DNA from: Dendrobium chrysotoxum
Lineage: Eukaryota > Streptophyta > Magnoliopsida > Asparagales > Orchidaceae
Assembly: GCA_019925795.1 (NCBI GenBank)
Contig: CM034307.1
Coordinates: 17,071,197-17,135,196, forward strand
DNA length: 64,000 nucleotides
Direction of reading: 5' to 3'
The translations under genes and the position numbers were made by a program. The notes under the pieces are model-generated. The model worked only from the letters and a program-made list of their open reading frames with translations, was not told the DNA's origin and did no database searches. This document shows positions 44,590 through 56,981 of this stretch, in pieces (positions within the stretch are counted from its first letter, which is position 1; every line of letters begins with the position of its first letter).

Positions 44590-44860
44590 CATATCAAAGT
44601 AGCACAGGAGCATAGAGGAATGAAAATATTGATACAACACAGAAATTATTGTGATTATTGTATCTAAGCTTATATATAGTAATATATAGTGTGTAATAGA
44701 AAAAATAAACACATTTACAACATAATTTCCCTAATACATAGCTTTCTACAAGCTCAAAAAGCTTTCTAATGAACGAATACAATATATAAACTATTGAAAC
44801 CATTGTATTTAAGCTTGTACACACCAATATGTAATGTATTAGGAAAGAAAAGAATAGATT
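44590..44860 (-). repeat. Right terminal inverted repeat of MULE-1, first part
   Basis: Reverse-complement monomers of the left end, with TAATACA, TTTCTACAAGCTC and GCTTGTACACA words. It is cut by the Sire-C insertion and resumes at 50072. Confidence 0.7.
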
Positions 44861-44874
44861 TCTTTCCTTTATGT

Positions 44875-44984
44875 GGAGAGGGGACTTCCTAAGGAGAATG
44901 AGGGGGTGGGTTGGGGATTGAGGGGAGATGGGTGTTGAAGAGGGGACGACTTGAGGAGAATGAGTGTGATGGGTGGGGAGGGGA
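44875..44984 (+). repeat. G-rich segment with G-quadruplex potential at the Sire-C edge
   Basis: Two loose copies of a roughly 60-bp unit (GAGGGGAC, then GGAGAATGAG, then GGGTGGGG or GGGTTGGGG). Four G runs of 3-5 lie within 24 bases at 44902-44925. It is out of character with the AT-rich surroundings. It replaces the missing U5 end of the Sire-C 3' LTR, so it may mark a breakpoint repaired with filler DNA. Confidence 0.7.
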
Positions 44985-46088
44985 CAACCTTGACTCTTTT
45001 TCTCCCTCTAAGAGATGGCAGAGAACCATGAATGCCTTTCCCCTACCCTGCTTCAGCAGAGTAGCTAGGTCCTTTGACACTAAAGAGAACTTCTTCTTCC
45101 CAAACTTCCCTCAAGATAAACCTTAAATCTGATGGTACTAAGGCGCAAGCTTGCTGAATCAACTGTGTGAACCCCATCCGCACCCCCTTGAAACCCCCTC
45201 GAAGGATCTTATCCCTCTTAAACTCCACCCTTTGCTCTCTCTGTTTCAAGGCTCTCTCTTCAAGTTTTCTCCAGAAGAAAAATGGCTCAATGCATGCCAA
45301 ATACTCATGTAAAGTCTTTGGAGAAACCTTAAATAGAGGGATTCAAAAAACCTTAAAAATTCAATTCAGTCATCGAAGATCCTATTGTAGGATTGCAGGA
45401 TCGTCTAGTACGATTAGTTCAATCAACCTGCAGTTCATCCAGGATGAATCCTGAGATAATCTAATATCATATTTATGGATTGTACTATATAATTCAGTTC
45501 TTATAGTATGATCAAAATATCAAAATTATGTAGATCTGATTGACTAATCATAGTATTAATTTAGGCATGATTTTTATAGATCATCCAGTATGATGTGTAT
45601 TGCCCTGAATGATTAGAAAAAATTTTGAATCTTAAAATCTTGCCTAAATTATGATTGGCGGAAATTTTTATGATCATAATGGATTTTCTTGGACGATCTA
45701 AATGATCCAATATGATTAGTTCAATGAGCTCATTGTATGGTATGATATAAATCTTACAGTACGATTAGTTCAAAATTTAAACTTCTACTTTTGACTCAAT
45801 CTCACTCCCCCTGAGTGCATGTGTGCATGATGACCAAGCTAGTATACACCTTTATAGGACTTGACTGAAGAAATCAAAATACATCAATGAATATAATGAA
45901 AATCTTTATAGCATAACCAATTCTACCCAATCTTGAGCCTTAAATCTTCGTTGGAGGGTTCATGGTGTTCTTGAAAATGTTAGTATACACACAAAAAAAT
46001 ATACATTACAAATATTAGGAGACCTAAAGATGTGAGCCATAATATTATTATCATCAAAAATATAAACATGTGAGCTCGAGTCGTAATA
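44985..46088 (-). repeat. 3' LTR of Sire-C (truncated)
   Basis: It aligns with about 49001-50071. At the polypurine tract the minus strand starts TATTACGACTCGAG, against TGTTACGACTCGAG in the other LTR. Dyads are degenerate (45370-45770). Confidence 0.85.
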
Positions 46089-46102
46089 ATCTCCCCCATT
46101 TT
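46089..46102 (-). promoter_or_regulatory. Polypurine tract of Sire-C
   Basis: The minus strand reads AAATGGGGGAGAT directly before the LTR. Confidence 0.85.
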
Positions 46103-47534
46103 TATGATAACAAAATTACTGGATGAATTTGCAAACTAAAAGTTTTTTTCCTAATCTCTCTCTCACTAAGATAATTATATTCAAGATAGGGGAAACCAAA
46201 AAGTTTCTTTTTATGTTTTTTTTATGTTTTAACAAAAAGAAAAATAAAAAGATTAACTAAAAAATATAATAGTGCGTAAACAAATAAAATAATACGTTCT
46301 TCCCATTTGACATTATCAAAAAGAAAAGGAGCACACAAAATTAAAATAGACTAAAGATCAAATGGATCCTGATTAGGTGAAGGTGATGTTTTTACAAAAA
46401 TAAATTTGAAATTTCTGCAAATTTTTTTGGAATGAGAAAGTTACCTCTTGATTTTATTTAAAAACTTAGTATGGCATGTATTGACAACACCTAACCAATA
46501 AAGGTTAGAGATTCAAAATTTGTTAATCCAAGCTCAGGTTCCTTAAAGGCTCAAATACTTTTTATGCAAACATCTAATTCAAGGTATAAATTAGAGAAGG
46601 AAAAAATAATCTTTTCAAAACTCTTTGCATGAAATATATCTAATAGAAGATTAATGCAAAATTGTGAATCTCAAAACATGATTTTTAAACTCAAGTATTG
46701 AACTTATCAATAGACACATGGATTTTCTAAGATTTAAAGACATACAAGAAAGGAATTTGTTTTGGACTCATTTTCTACCTCTTTTATTAATTTTTGTGCA
46801 CTTTACGCATCTTTTAAATTTTGATAAACTGTGTGTATTTTCCAATTTTGGAGTACATTGCGCATCTTTTCTTTTTGAGCTCATTTTGTGCATCTTTTCA
46901 TTTTTATAATTTTATTACCTTTCTTAAGCTTTAAAAACTTAGTTGAAAGATTATCTTACATATATAACAGAAGAAAACTCACTCTCTTATATAAGGAAGA
47001 ATAAATTACAAAGAAAATACGATCCAAGAAAATAAAATGTCTAGCTTGATTAAGAAAATACTGAAATTGATTCAATAACTTGCAAAGATCCCAATGAGAT
47101 AGAAAAATATAGGGAGATGAAAAAAGTTAAATTTCAAAATCCAATTTATAATTTGATGCAAATTTTGAATCAAAGAGAAATAGTCTCATTAAAGAAAAGA
47201 GATAGACAAACAAAATCATGAGTTTCCTTCCTTTGATAATTTTTAAAGAAGTCAACCACTACTTACATAAAATTTCAAGTAAACAGGAGGTAAATTTTTT
47301 TTTTAAAATTATCTTTTAAAAGTGATTTGATTTTCTAAAGCATATACAAAACAAAAATGTGATATGTGTGTTTTGATCAGAGAACCTACACAAAAATATA
47401 CGGAAAATAAAATAAAAGATCAAAAACATAAATATAAAAATTCAAAAAAATATAGAAAATAAATAAATTCACAAAGAATAAAAATGTACACGCACGTATT
47501 AACAACCAAAAAAAATAAACACATGAACAAAACT
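46103..47534 (-). other. Sire-C internal spacer where pol should be
   Basis: It holds a second, decayed polypurine-like tract (about 46300-46325), codons resembling the ORF3 tail (SPSPNQDPFDL, about 46350-46385) and the palindromic module. The stretch 46930-47534 is AT-rich and has no pol motif that I can find. Confidence 0.6.
46790..46905 (-). repeat. Palindromic GATGCG module, Sire-C
   Basis: TTTACGCATCTTTT, AAACTGTGTGTATTTTCC, ATTGCGCATCTTTTC and CATTTTGTGCATCTTTTC in order match the Sire-B module. It survives although pol has been lost. Confidence 0.7.
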
Positions 47535-48560
47535 TTATTCATCATTATCTTGCTCCTGGTCTGATGATTCAGAGCTAGGTCTGCCTAGGAGATCTTTTGC
47601 TTTTTATCATTTTCTCTTATTAAAATTTGCTTATTTTTATCCTTTTCCTTCTCTGGATGAGTTTTTAAATTAGGGCACTTATTTTTCATATATTCGGGTT
47701 TCCTACACCCAAAGAAAATAATGTCAGAAAAAATCTTAACATTCTTATCATTTTTACCTTTGTTCCACTTTGTTGATGCTTATGCTTATGCTTTAGTAGA
47801 CTTTCTAAGTTAGTTTTTTATTGATGCTAACTCTTCACTTTCATCAGCTACTTAGACACAATCATCCAAGTCTTCATCTTTAGCACTATAGTTTCACCTG
47901 CATTCAAAAGCTTATGACCCAAACTTTGCTCGTAGGCAATGAGTGAGCCAATCAAATTATCAACAAATATTTATTCAAATTTTTTGATTAACATATAGCG
48001 GTGACTTTGTTATCAAAACTAATCAAGTAGATAATGTAGAATTTTATTGGTCTTTTCAAAGTTTAAAATTCTTTACCTAAAGCATATAATGATGTAACAA
48101 TTTGAGTAAACCTAGTATACACATCTAAGATTATCTCATAATATTTCATGCAAAAAGTTCATAATCATGTATTAGAATATTCAACTTAGATTACTTAACT
48201 TCACTACTACTTTCATATATAGTATATAATCTATCCCAAATTTCTTTGCCAGTAATACATGTAGAGATTCTCATGCAATCTTCAAAATTCATAGTACAAA
48301 AAAATAATTCAAACATTTAGCATTCAATTGAGATAAATTCTTTCTTCTCTATTCCATTCACTAAAAGGAATATTTATTTTAACTCCATTAATGATACGTG
48401 ATGGTGTAAAATAACCATCCTGAACTAACATCCATGTGCGAAAATCTATATATTGCAAGAAAGTTGACATGCAGATTTTTCAAAACTCAAAAAAATATTT
48501 TAAAACAAGGGTGGTGAGGAGATAAAATATCTTTTTGCAATATAATGATTTCTAAAGTTT
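47535..48560 (-). pseudogene. gag: Gag remnant of Sire-C
   Basis: A frameshifted Sirevirus Gag from near 48560. Its DNA matches Sire-B gag in several places: the N-terminal half, a CLAYEQSL-type segment (about 47920), and the first zinc knuckle (about 47671-47720) with a cysteine and the histidine replaced (FFGCRKPEYMKNKC). It ends in an acidic tail with SSESSDQEQDNDE (about 47540). The coiled coil and second knuckle are gone. Confidence 0.78.
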
Positions 48561-48584
48561 TCAAAAACTTAATTTATGAATCCC

Positions 48585-48596
48585 GCTCTGATACCA
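48585..48596 (-). promoter_or_regulatory. Primer binding site of Sire-C
   Basis: The minus strand reads TGGTATCAGAGC, two bases inside the LTR end at 48599. It is identical to the Sire-B site. Confidence 0.95.
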
Positions 48597-48598
48597 CT

Positions 48599-50071
48599 TG
48601 AAAGTTCGTGAGGGTTGTTAAACCCTGAAGAACTAGTCTTCAGGTTAACCAATAGGGGGTGAATTGGTTATTTTTTAATATATTTAACATAAGAAAAAAA
48701 AATTATATATTATAATGGAAGTGAATTAATTTCATAATAAAAAGATTAATTAGAGATTTCACCCATGCAGTTAATCACAGTAAAAATAAAGTGTGAAAAA
48801 TAATCAGATTGAACACACTGGATTTTAAAGTGGTTCGATCAACCTGACCTACATCCACTCCCCAGAACCTCTCATTCCAAGTATTGCACTAAACCTTTAG
48901 CGACTCACCATTAGCCCCCACAGCTAAGTGGAGAAGTGCTTAGAAAATCTCTTCCAGCAACCCAGTGCAGCAGACAACTGAAACTCCTTTCATAGGTAGA
49001 GAACCTTGACTCCATTTTCTCCCTCTAGGTGATGGCAGAGAACCATGAATTCCTTTCACCTTCCTTGGTACGGAGGAGTAGCTAGGTCCTTTGACACAAA
49101 GAGATCTTCTTCTTCTCAAAACTTCTCTCAAGATAAATCATAAATTCGATGGTACTAAGGTGCAAGATTTTCGAAGCAATAGTGTAATACCCCCTCCATA
49201 CTCCCGTAAAACCCACTCCAAGGATCTTCTTCTCTAAAACTCCACCCTTTCCTGTCTCCCTTTTAAGGCTCCCTCTTCAAGTTTTCTCCAGAAGAAAAAT
49301 GACTCAATCCATGTCAAAAACTCATACGAAGCCTTTAGAGAAAGCTTAAATAGAGGGCTTAAAAAAACCCTAAAAATTCAATTTTGAATCAAAGATCGTA
49401 CTTTATGATCGCAGGATCGTCCAGTATAATTAGTTCAATAAACCTGCAGTTCATATAGGATGAATCCTAAGATGACCTAATATCATCTCTATGGATTATA
49501 CCATATGATCCAGTTCACACAGTACAATCAAAATTAAGCAGTTTGATTAACTAATCACAGGATTAATTTAGGCATAATTTTCATAGATTGTCCAGTACGA
49601 TGTGTATCATCCTGGATAATTAGAACAAAATTTGAATCTTAAAATCTTGCCTAAATTTGATTTGTGGCAATTTATATGATCATAACTAATTATCTGGATA
49701 ATCTAAATCATCCAGTATGATTGGTTTAATGAGCCGATCTTACAGTACGATTAGTTTAGAATTTGAACTTCTCATTTTGACTTAATCTCAGTCCCCCTGA
49801 GTGTGTGTGTGCATGGTCACCAAGCTAGCATACACCCTTGCAGTACATGACTCAAGAAATAAAAATACATCAATAATATTACAAAATCTTTACAGCATAA
49901 CCTATTCTACCCAATCTTGAGCCTTGAATCTTTATTGGATGGTGCATGGTATTATTGAAAATGTTAGTATACACCCAAATAAAAATACATTGCAATATTA
50001 GGAGACATAAAGATGTGAGTGATAATGTTTATTATCATCAAAAATATTAACTTGTGAGCTCGAGTCGTAAC
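48599..50071 (-). repeat. 5' LTR of Sire-C
   Basis: 1473 bp, TG...CA on either strand. The promoter block is recognisable but the TATA box is mutated to TTTAAAA (about 48822-48829). The U5 tail has AATTCACCCCCTATTGG (about 48650-48668). Dyads are largely decayed (49390-49750), indicating an older element than Sire-B. Confidence 0.88.
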
Positions 50072-50790
50072 AACAAATACATAGAAACTATTAAAATTAT
50101 TGTCTTTAAGCTAGTACACAGTAATGTACTGTGAGTATTAGGAATAAAATAATATTTTTTGAAACATTTCCCTAATACACAGCTGTGTACAAGCTCTTAA
50201 AGATTTAAAGTGAACAAAAATAAGAATGAAACAATTGTATCTAAGCAAATACATAGCAATATACGGTGTGTATTAGGAAAAAAACTACATTTTGACAAAA
50301 TGTTCCTAATACCCAACTTTATATAAGCTCCAAAGTTTTAAAACAAATATTAAAATTATTATATCTAAGCTTGTACACAGTAATACATAATGTGTATTAG
50401 AAAAAAATAACTGCATTTAAAAAAAATGTCCCTAATAAACCCATTGTGTACAAGCTCCAAAAGATTTAAAATAAACAAAATAACACAAAAAATATTTACA
50501 TCTTTGTTATCTATGCTTTTACATAGAAATACATAACATATATTAAGAAGAAAACCACATTTCCATGTACAAGGGTAGACATAATTAAAAATAGAAAAAA
50601 AAATATATAATAAGCTTGCCATAACATTTGTGCAATTGAGAGAATTTGTGAACTTCAAAAATTTTGATTTTTACATGAACATTTACACCATTTATGTATA
50701 AAAGCATGTCTCTTCGAGGCATTCAAATACAAAAATTGAAGAATAATACCCTAACAATCTCCAGACGAATCACATTAAATGGTTTATAGT
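50072..50790 (-). repeat. Right terminal inverted repeat of MULE-1, second part
   Basis: At least three tandem monomers of about 130-150 bp (words GCTTGTACACAGTAATACA, GTGTATTAG, CCCTAATA), then a non-repeated end near 50640-50790 that mirrors 24680-24780. Short frames here are by-products. Confidence 0.7.
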
Positions 50791-51799
50791 ATGTGCCAAA
50801 AGGAAATAATTGCATATCCGAAACCCACAACAATTTTGAGATAAAACACAAATAGGGTGTGTAGCTTTGCCAGTTCAACATATCTAGTGATTAAGTGTCA
50901 CTATAGAGATAAATATGACCTTACAAATTAGCATACTGGAAGAACACAATGGTCCTTATTCAAAGATAAAGTGCGCATAAATTAAATAGAGAGAAATCCT
51001 TATTTGATAATGAAAAGTGAACAGACTTTGAATGCTCCAACTTTTGGTTTGACACAATTTTAAAAATTTTACCTCTTGCCTAGGTCGGGTTGTCAAGCCG
51101 CACGTGTCAGTGTTTCATTGCTATCCAAATGTAGAGCTACATCCAATTCCAAACGTAATAAAAAATTTAAGAGAATGTTTTTTAGGGAGAAGTGAGGATG
51201 GAACGAAATTCATTAATCAAAAAGTGGGGAACATTTGTGAGCAATTATAGTATAAGATGAAGCTAAGCTATAAGTGCTATTGATAAAAGAAAAACTAAAC
51301 TTACCAAAAAAAGACCTATCCTAACAAAAACAACATGGGAATAGAAGTAAGTAAATAAAATAAGAGAAGAAGAAGAAAAGATAAGTCACAACATTAAAAA
51401 AAAAACAATTTCCCAGACTCGGTATAAGAATGAAACAGTTAGTTATAGTCTGAACATCGCCCCACACTCACTTGGTTACCAGTATGACCTTCCATGGGGA
51501 AAAGTCCTGAATATTTAGAGAATAGCATCATTATCCATGGAATAAAAAAATAAAATACTGCCAAACCTCAAAAAATAGAGTAACCCTATTGGCAACATGA
51601 ATTATATATGAGAGACAAAATTATACAATTCGAAAAAAACAATAAAACCAATAGGCATAAAATAACATCCTATAGAGGTAAAAAGTAACAAAAAGAACAC
51701 GAACAAAACATAGAGGGTGAATGCACTTGTCACTAATTAAAAATCTCTTAATGAATAGCCCCATTTTTCTAATTGGAGATTATGAGGAGTATATTATTT
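50791..51799. other. Unassigned DNA between MULE-1 and LINE-E
   Basis: No coding sequence is recognisable. Its right part is probably the decayed RNase H and 3' end of LINE-E. A GC-richer patch sits at 51080-51115. Confidence 0.35.
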
Positions 51800-54700
51800 T
51801 TTATTTTGTTGCAAGTGGTAGAAACACTCTCTGCATTATCACTAAATTGAATATCACTTAGCTCTCTCTTGATGAGGTAGATAGTACAACAAATACTGAG
51901 TAATGAGAAATCCTTAAAGTCAAGAATGTTTGAATGTCATATAATCTAAGATTTGAAGCAAATTAGGTGTGAGGTAAAAGTGTTGTTGAATGGGGATGAG
52001 GTTGTCAAGAACACAATAAGAGTAATCACAATCAAAGAAGAGGTGTGAAGAGCTCTCTAAATTGTTATAACATAAAAAGAATTGAAATTCACTTGAATTC
52101 CTCTTTTATATAAAGCATTAATTATTTTCAAAACATTTCTCAATCCTAAAGACAAAAGAAAAAAATGAAGACCATGATGCTTTGCCAAACACTAATGTGA
52201 CAGAGTAAACTATGTCATCTCAGTAATAGTCAAGAAGGTAATCTTTAAGCTTAGAATTAGAATTTTTACCCCATAAAGGACACCTAGAAGAAGTACTCTT
52301 TATAGTAATGTCCCAAATAGAAAAAAAAATATCAGCCAGAGCATTAGCAAGAAGAACCCTGCTATTCTCATTCAGAATGCAAGAAATGGGGGCATAAATA
52401 TTAAACAAAGGGGAAAGGTAATTACCCATAGCTGAATCAGACATGCTAGAGCCATAAAGTAAGTTGTCCCAAAGCGGGAAATAAGATAATTTGGAGTAAT
52501 TCTGATGGAGAAATTTGGCTTGGCTTTTGTTATAAAAATAAATATAATCTTCCAGATTTTGGAAGTGTTGGTAGCGATGTGTTTTTAGGGCCTATTATAC
52601 TTATGCTTAAACAAGAGAGCTAAAGGCATAGATAAATTGTAGAGTCTAATGATCAGAGAGAATTTACAAGCATAGTTTAGGGGTTTGAAATCAAGAACAC
52701 CATTCGCACGATTATTCTAAGGTTCACATGTGCTTTCAAAAGAAGGCTTGAGTAGTTTTCTAGAATCCACATCAGCAAAAAATAAAATCTTGAACACCAT
52801 TTTTTCAAGACCTTATAGTAAGCTTTAGGAATAAAAGATCCAGGAATCCAATATGCCATCATATTCCAAATGTGAATCTGAGAAATTGAAGCCTACATGC
52901 AAAAGAGAGAAACTTTGCATTCCAAGCAGCAAGTTTAATAGTAATAAATTATATAAAGTGTTGAAAATAAGCAATTAAGGGTCTCTAGGAGGAAAATATA
53001 AAGATAAAGATAGATTAGCTTAGGGCAAGAGGTTTAAATGTTAAGAAATTCACATATTTAAGAAGAGTAAGGGAGATTAAATGGGACAATTTATGTGATT
53101 AATATGAAGGCCAGAGATAGAAGAGAACCTGTCAAGAATTAGATTTAGTTGTCAATTATAGCCTTCCTATAAACTTTTCATCATCATATAATAGATGTGA
53201 TAGCTAAAAGCCTCTAGAAATAAAGCCATTAAAGACAAGTTAGCTTTATGGTCAGCAATGATTTAGGAAATGGTATCCATAATAATATAATATAAGTATG
53301 GATTAATAAGACATCATTACCTCAGACAAGTAAATGACTTAAAGAAACCACTCTAAACCACTATCAATGCAAACTAAAAATTAAATATCCCTAATGAAGC
53401 CTTGATACAATAAATAAATAAAGAGGGAAATTATTTTTGAGCCAATTTGGATAAGAGAAGGTCCCTAGAAACTTTTTCAAAAGCGTTATGAATTTCAAAC
53501 ATAGCACATAGAAGCTTCCCATTGGTCCTAATGTGTACTTCATGAAGAATCTTAGAAGTAAAAATGTCATTATCTGTGGAATTCCTTTTATGAATAAAAC
53601 TAACCTAAGAAGGTCTAATAATACAAGCCATGACATGCTTAAGTCACATTGCTATGATCTTAGTAAATATTTGGTAAGGCACATTATAAAGAGATATAGG
53701 TTTAAATTTAGATATATTGCGGCAATGAGAGAACTTCTGAATAAGAGCAATTATAGTAGGGTTTTTATGTTTAGGAAGGTAACCACAAGAGAGAAAATCT
53801 TTTACTACTTTACTAATTAGTGGTTATATAATGTACCAAGAATTGTTATAGAATTCCAAATTTAAATTGTAAAGGCTAAGACTTAAACATGAGGATCCAG
53901 AGAAAATAGTAGTTTTAATTTCATCATCCCTCACAGGAATAGTGAGAGAAGCAACCAAATGCGGCTTGATGACATTCCAAACAGGAATATCAGAGAGGTC
54001 CTTTTTTGGAGGGGAAGAATTATAAAAGGTTTTGAAGTGTGAAGTAATGGAAGAGTGGGGTTCATGGTGACTAGTATGATGATTTTCCAAAGAAAAATAG
54101 AGAGTGGTTATGCTATAGTTTCATCTAGTTCTTATCTTAGAATCGAGGACAATAAGATCATTTTCTCCTTGCTTAAGTCAATTGATGTTGCACCTTTAAA
54201 TAATCCAAGAGGCTAAGTAAGCTATTCAATTAATGATCTAAGCATTATTTTTTGGAGTCTAAGATTAACATAAGCATTTTTAGGGCAGAGTCTATTTTAG
54301 AGAGACAACCATTTTGGATGTTTTAAAGATTGGCAAGGGTGGCTGATAAAGAATTAGATGATGCCCACTCTTTTGCTTTAATAAGCTTCTTGAGTCTTTA
54401 AAGCTTAGAATATAAAGCAAAAATGGGGTGTCCTTCATATAATTGAATAAAAACAAAAATAAGAGAATTCCAGTAACCATCATATTTTGCAAAAAAAAAA
54501 ATTGAAGAGAAACTTATGACTGGGATTGTTAATAGAGTCAATTCCAAGATGAGAGGGGTATGATCAGTACAAAAATGTGGTAAAACTCTATAATGGGAGG
54601 ATGAGAAGCATTCCAACAAGATGTTATTGACTAAAACCCTATCTTATATGAGATTTATATTATTATTTTGCATTTGGTTGAAATAAGTGATGGAACTCCC

Positions 54701-56481
54701 AAAAGAGGCTAAAGCTTTTAACCCAAAATAAAATATTAGAGAGCTTAGTCAAACAAATTTTTTTAGATGCACATTTCCACCACTTTTATGAGTTTTATAT
54801 CTGCAACAGTTGAAATCACCAAGAACACCCTAGAGGGCTATATCAATATACTTATTTGCTGTTAATATATCCCACAACAAGAGACATTCTCATGTGAATT
54901 GGAAGCATATATGGCATACATGTGAAAGGCAGTATGTTGGCCAACACTAACCAAACAAGATATTATTTGGCTAAAAGAGATGGAGATGGTGAAATTAATT
55001 TTTGATGGCTTCCTTTTAACTAAAATATGACAAGAATCGGCAAGGGAAAATTATGGTAATTTCCTTCATCAGTACAAATAGAATGAGATTGTTTAAACCA
55101 TGGGTCAGAGAGGAAGAATTCTACAGACCCACTATCCAAAATGCACAACATATCAAGATTATGTTCATGGATGTGTTCTTTATGACATACGACTTTATCA
55201 GGATTATTAAATCCCCTAGCATTCCATACACGGATATTATTATAGATTACTGATTATGAGAATTAGGATTTGGAGACTATTTTACTTTTTTCCTCTAGAA
55301 GGTTTAGGGACCTAAGTTGATGAGTCGCAGTATGAACACTTACTCATGTATCATCATTTGCAACTACTTGTGTTTTGCAGTTAGCACTAACAAACACAGT
55401 TTTAATGATGTAAAATTTTTTGAGGGATTAAATAGGGTTGAAAGTTTGTAGGAGTATAACAAAAGAATGATGTTCCTGAGAATGTTTTTTTTAGTGGGGT
55501 TGTTTAAATTTGGAATGGTATTAGTGATAGGGGTTCTTGAATAGGAGGTAGGGAGGGTAGATAGTAGCTAAAAGTGGGAGGGATTGAGGGGTTAGCAGAG
55601 GTGATGTAGATGGAATTTGTAGGTTGTTGCTAGGTTGAGGCTGAATTAGAGGATTGATGCCTAGGTTTGCGAAGATTGCTTCTGCCATGCTTAAAGGATT
55701 TAGTGTGAGGGAGGGTTATGGATTTGAAGTGAAAATGAAAGATAGATTAACCAAAGATGCATGAAAGTTGTATGACATGGGTAGTCCATTCATATTTTTC
55801 TTTTAGAACCAAAGTTTTCCATACCAAAGAGATTTTGATTTCATCAGGATAAAAAATTTTATTTGGTACTTGGATGCAGACACAAGCATATGTAAGGTGA
55901 GTTGTCTACCATTAAAGAATCAATAGTAATGGGGATCCCTATCATAGTCTAAATCTTAGATACCTTTAGGGTTATAGAAAAATAAATATAGATCATGGAT
56001 TTTCAAGCAAATTGGGATAGATGTGAAATTGTTAATTTTAGGATGAAATGTAGGAGAGCATATCTATAGTACACCCAAGAAAAATTGACCCCACGCTCCG
56101 ACCAAGCCATCTAAAAATTCTTAAGGGTAGCAAATTTGAGTAAGAAAAAATCCATTGTTTAGGGAAACAGCTAGAACATTTACCATTAAGCTTCTAAGTT
56201 TTAGGTATGTAGCTAGAAGGATCATACTATTGTTGATGTCTAATAAAATCATGACTAGTGAGAGTCACCATTCATCATAACTTCTTTAGCATCCTTTCTT
56301 AAAGAGAGGAATATCACTTGACTTGGGAATTATAGGAAAGGGGGAACATTTATTATTGGAGGAGTTTAAACTATAGGATATTTTGATAGTTAAGGGTGAA
56401 CAAGATGGCTCGTGCAGCTTGGGGGAGTTGCAAAGTGGGGGGAAGAGTAGGGACGGAGTCATGGATGGAGCTAAAGGTGGC
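51800..56481 (-). pseudogene. LINE-E: heavily decayed LINE, ORF1 tail to zf-RVT
   Basis: Read leftward from the assembly gap: an ORF1-like low-complexity tail (55260-56480); an endonuclease start IRVWNARGFNNPDKVV (about 55235-55190); endonuclease-to-RT linker fragments (54300-54620, HYRVLPHFCTDHTPLILEL); RT fragments with SFIHKRNSTD- and FIKGIP-type sequence (53390-53640); WIPGSFIPKAYYKVLKKW (about 52850); and a zf-RVT remnant (about 51960-52080). Almost every 50 codons there is a stop or shift. Its family appears the same as LINE-A and LINE-D. It is the oldest-looking LINE here. Confidence 0.7.
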
Positions 56482-56981
56482 NNNNNNNNNNNNNNNNNNN
56501 NNNNNNNNNNNNNNNNNNNNNNNNNNNNNNNNNNNNNNNNNNNNNNNNNNNNNNNNNNNNNNNNNNNNNNNNNNNNNNNNNNNNNNNNNNNNNNNNNNNN
56601 NNNNNNNNNNNNNNNNNNNNNNNNNNNNNNNNNNNNNNNNNNNNNNNNNNNNNNNNNNNNNNNNNNNNNNNNNNNNNNNNNNNNNNNNNNNNNNNNNNNN
56701 NNNNNNNNNNNNNNNNNNNNNNNNNNNNNNNNNNNNNNNNNNNNNNNNNNNNNNNNNNNNNNNNNNNNNNNNNNNNNNNNNNNNNNNNNNNNNNNNNNNN
56801 NNNNNNNNNNNNNNNNNNNNNNNNNNNNNNNNNNNNNNNNNNNNNNNNNNNNNNNNNNNNNNNNNNNNNNNNNNNNNNNNNNNNNNNNNNNNNNNNNNNN
56901 NNNNNNNNNNNNNNNNNNNNNNNNNNNNNNNNNNNNNNNNNNNNNNNNNNNNNNNNNNNNNNNNNNNNNNNNNNNNNNNNN
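56482..56981. other. Assembly gap (500 N)
   Basis: Exactly 500 unknown bases, probably a placeholder of fixed size. It separates the 5' part of LINE-E from the 3' end of LINE-D. Any reading frame crossing it is artificial. Confidence 1.

Larger units (their letters stand above)
44985..50071 (-). mobile_element. Sire-C: pol-less, truncated Sirevirus inserted in MULE-1
   Basis: On the minus strand: 5' LTR (48599-50071), primer site (48585-48596), decayed gag (to 47535), spacer with the palindromic module (46790-46905), a weak ORF3-tail match (about 46350), polypurine tract (46089-46102) and a 3' LTR (44985-46088) lacking about 400 bp of its U5 end. No protease, integrase or RT is found in the roughly 600 bp between gag and module. 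It is a non-autonomous derivative. No target duplication can be read because one end is lost. Confidence 0.87.
24650..50790 (+). mobile_element. MULE-1: FAR1-related Mutator-like DNA transposon, disrupted
   Basis: Two inverted, tandem-repeat-rich ends (24650-25470 in plus sense; 44590-44860 with 50072-50790 in minus sense) flank a transposase pseudogene with FAR1/MULE motifs. Near the outer ends, TTAGGGT.ATTCTTCAATT on the left pairs with the reverse complement of a segment at about 50730-50765. It has been split by LINE-C and by Sire-C. Without the insertions its length would be roughly 4 kb. Exact termini and the usual 9-bp target duplication could not be fixed by eye. Confidence 0.65.
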
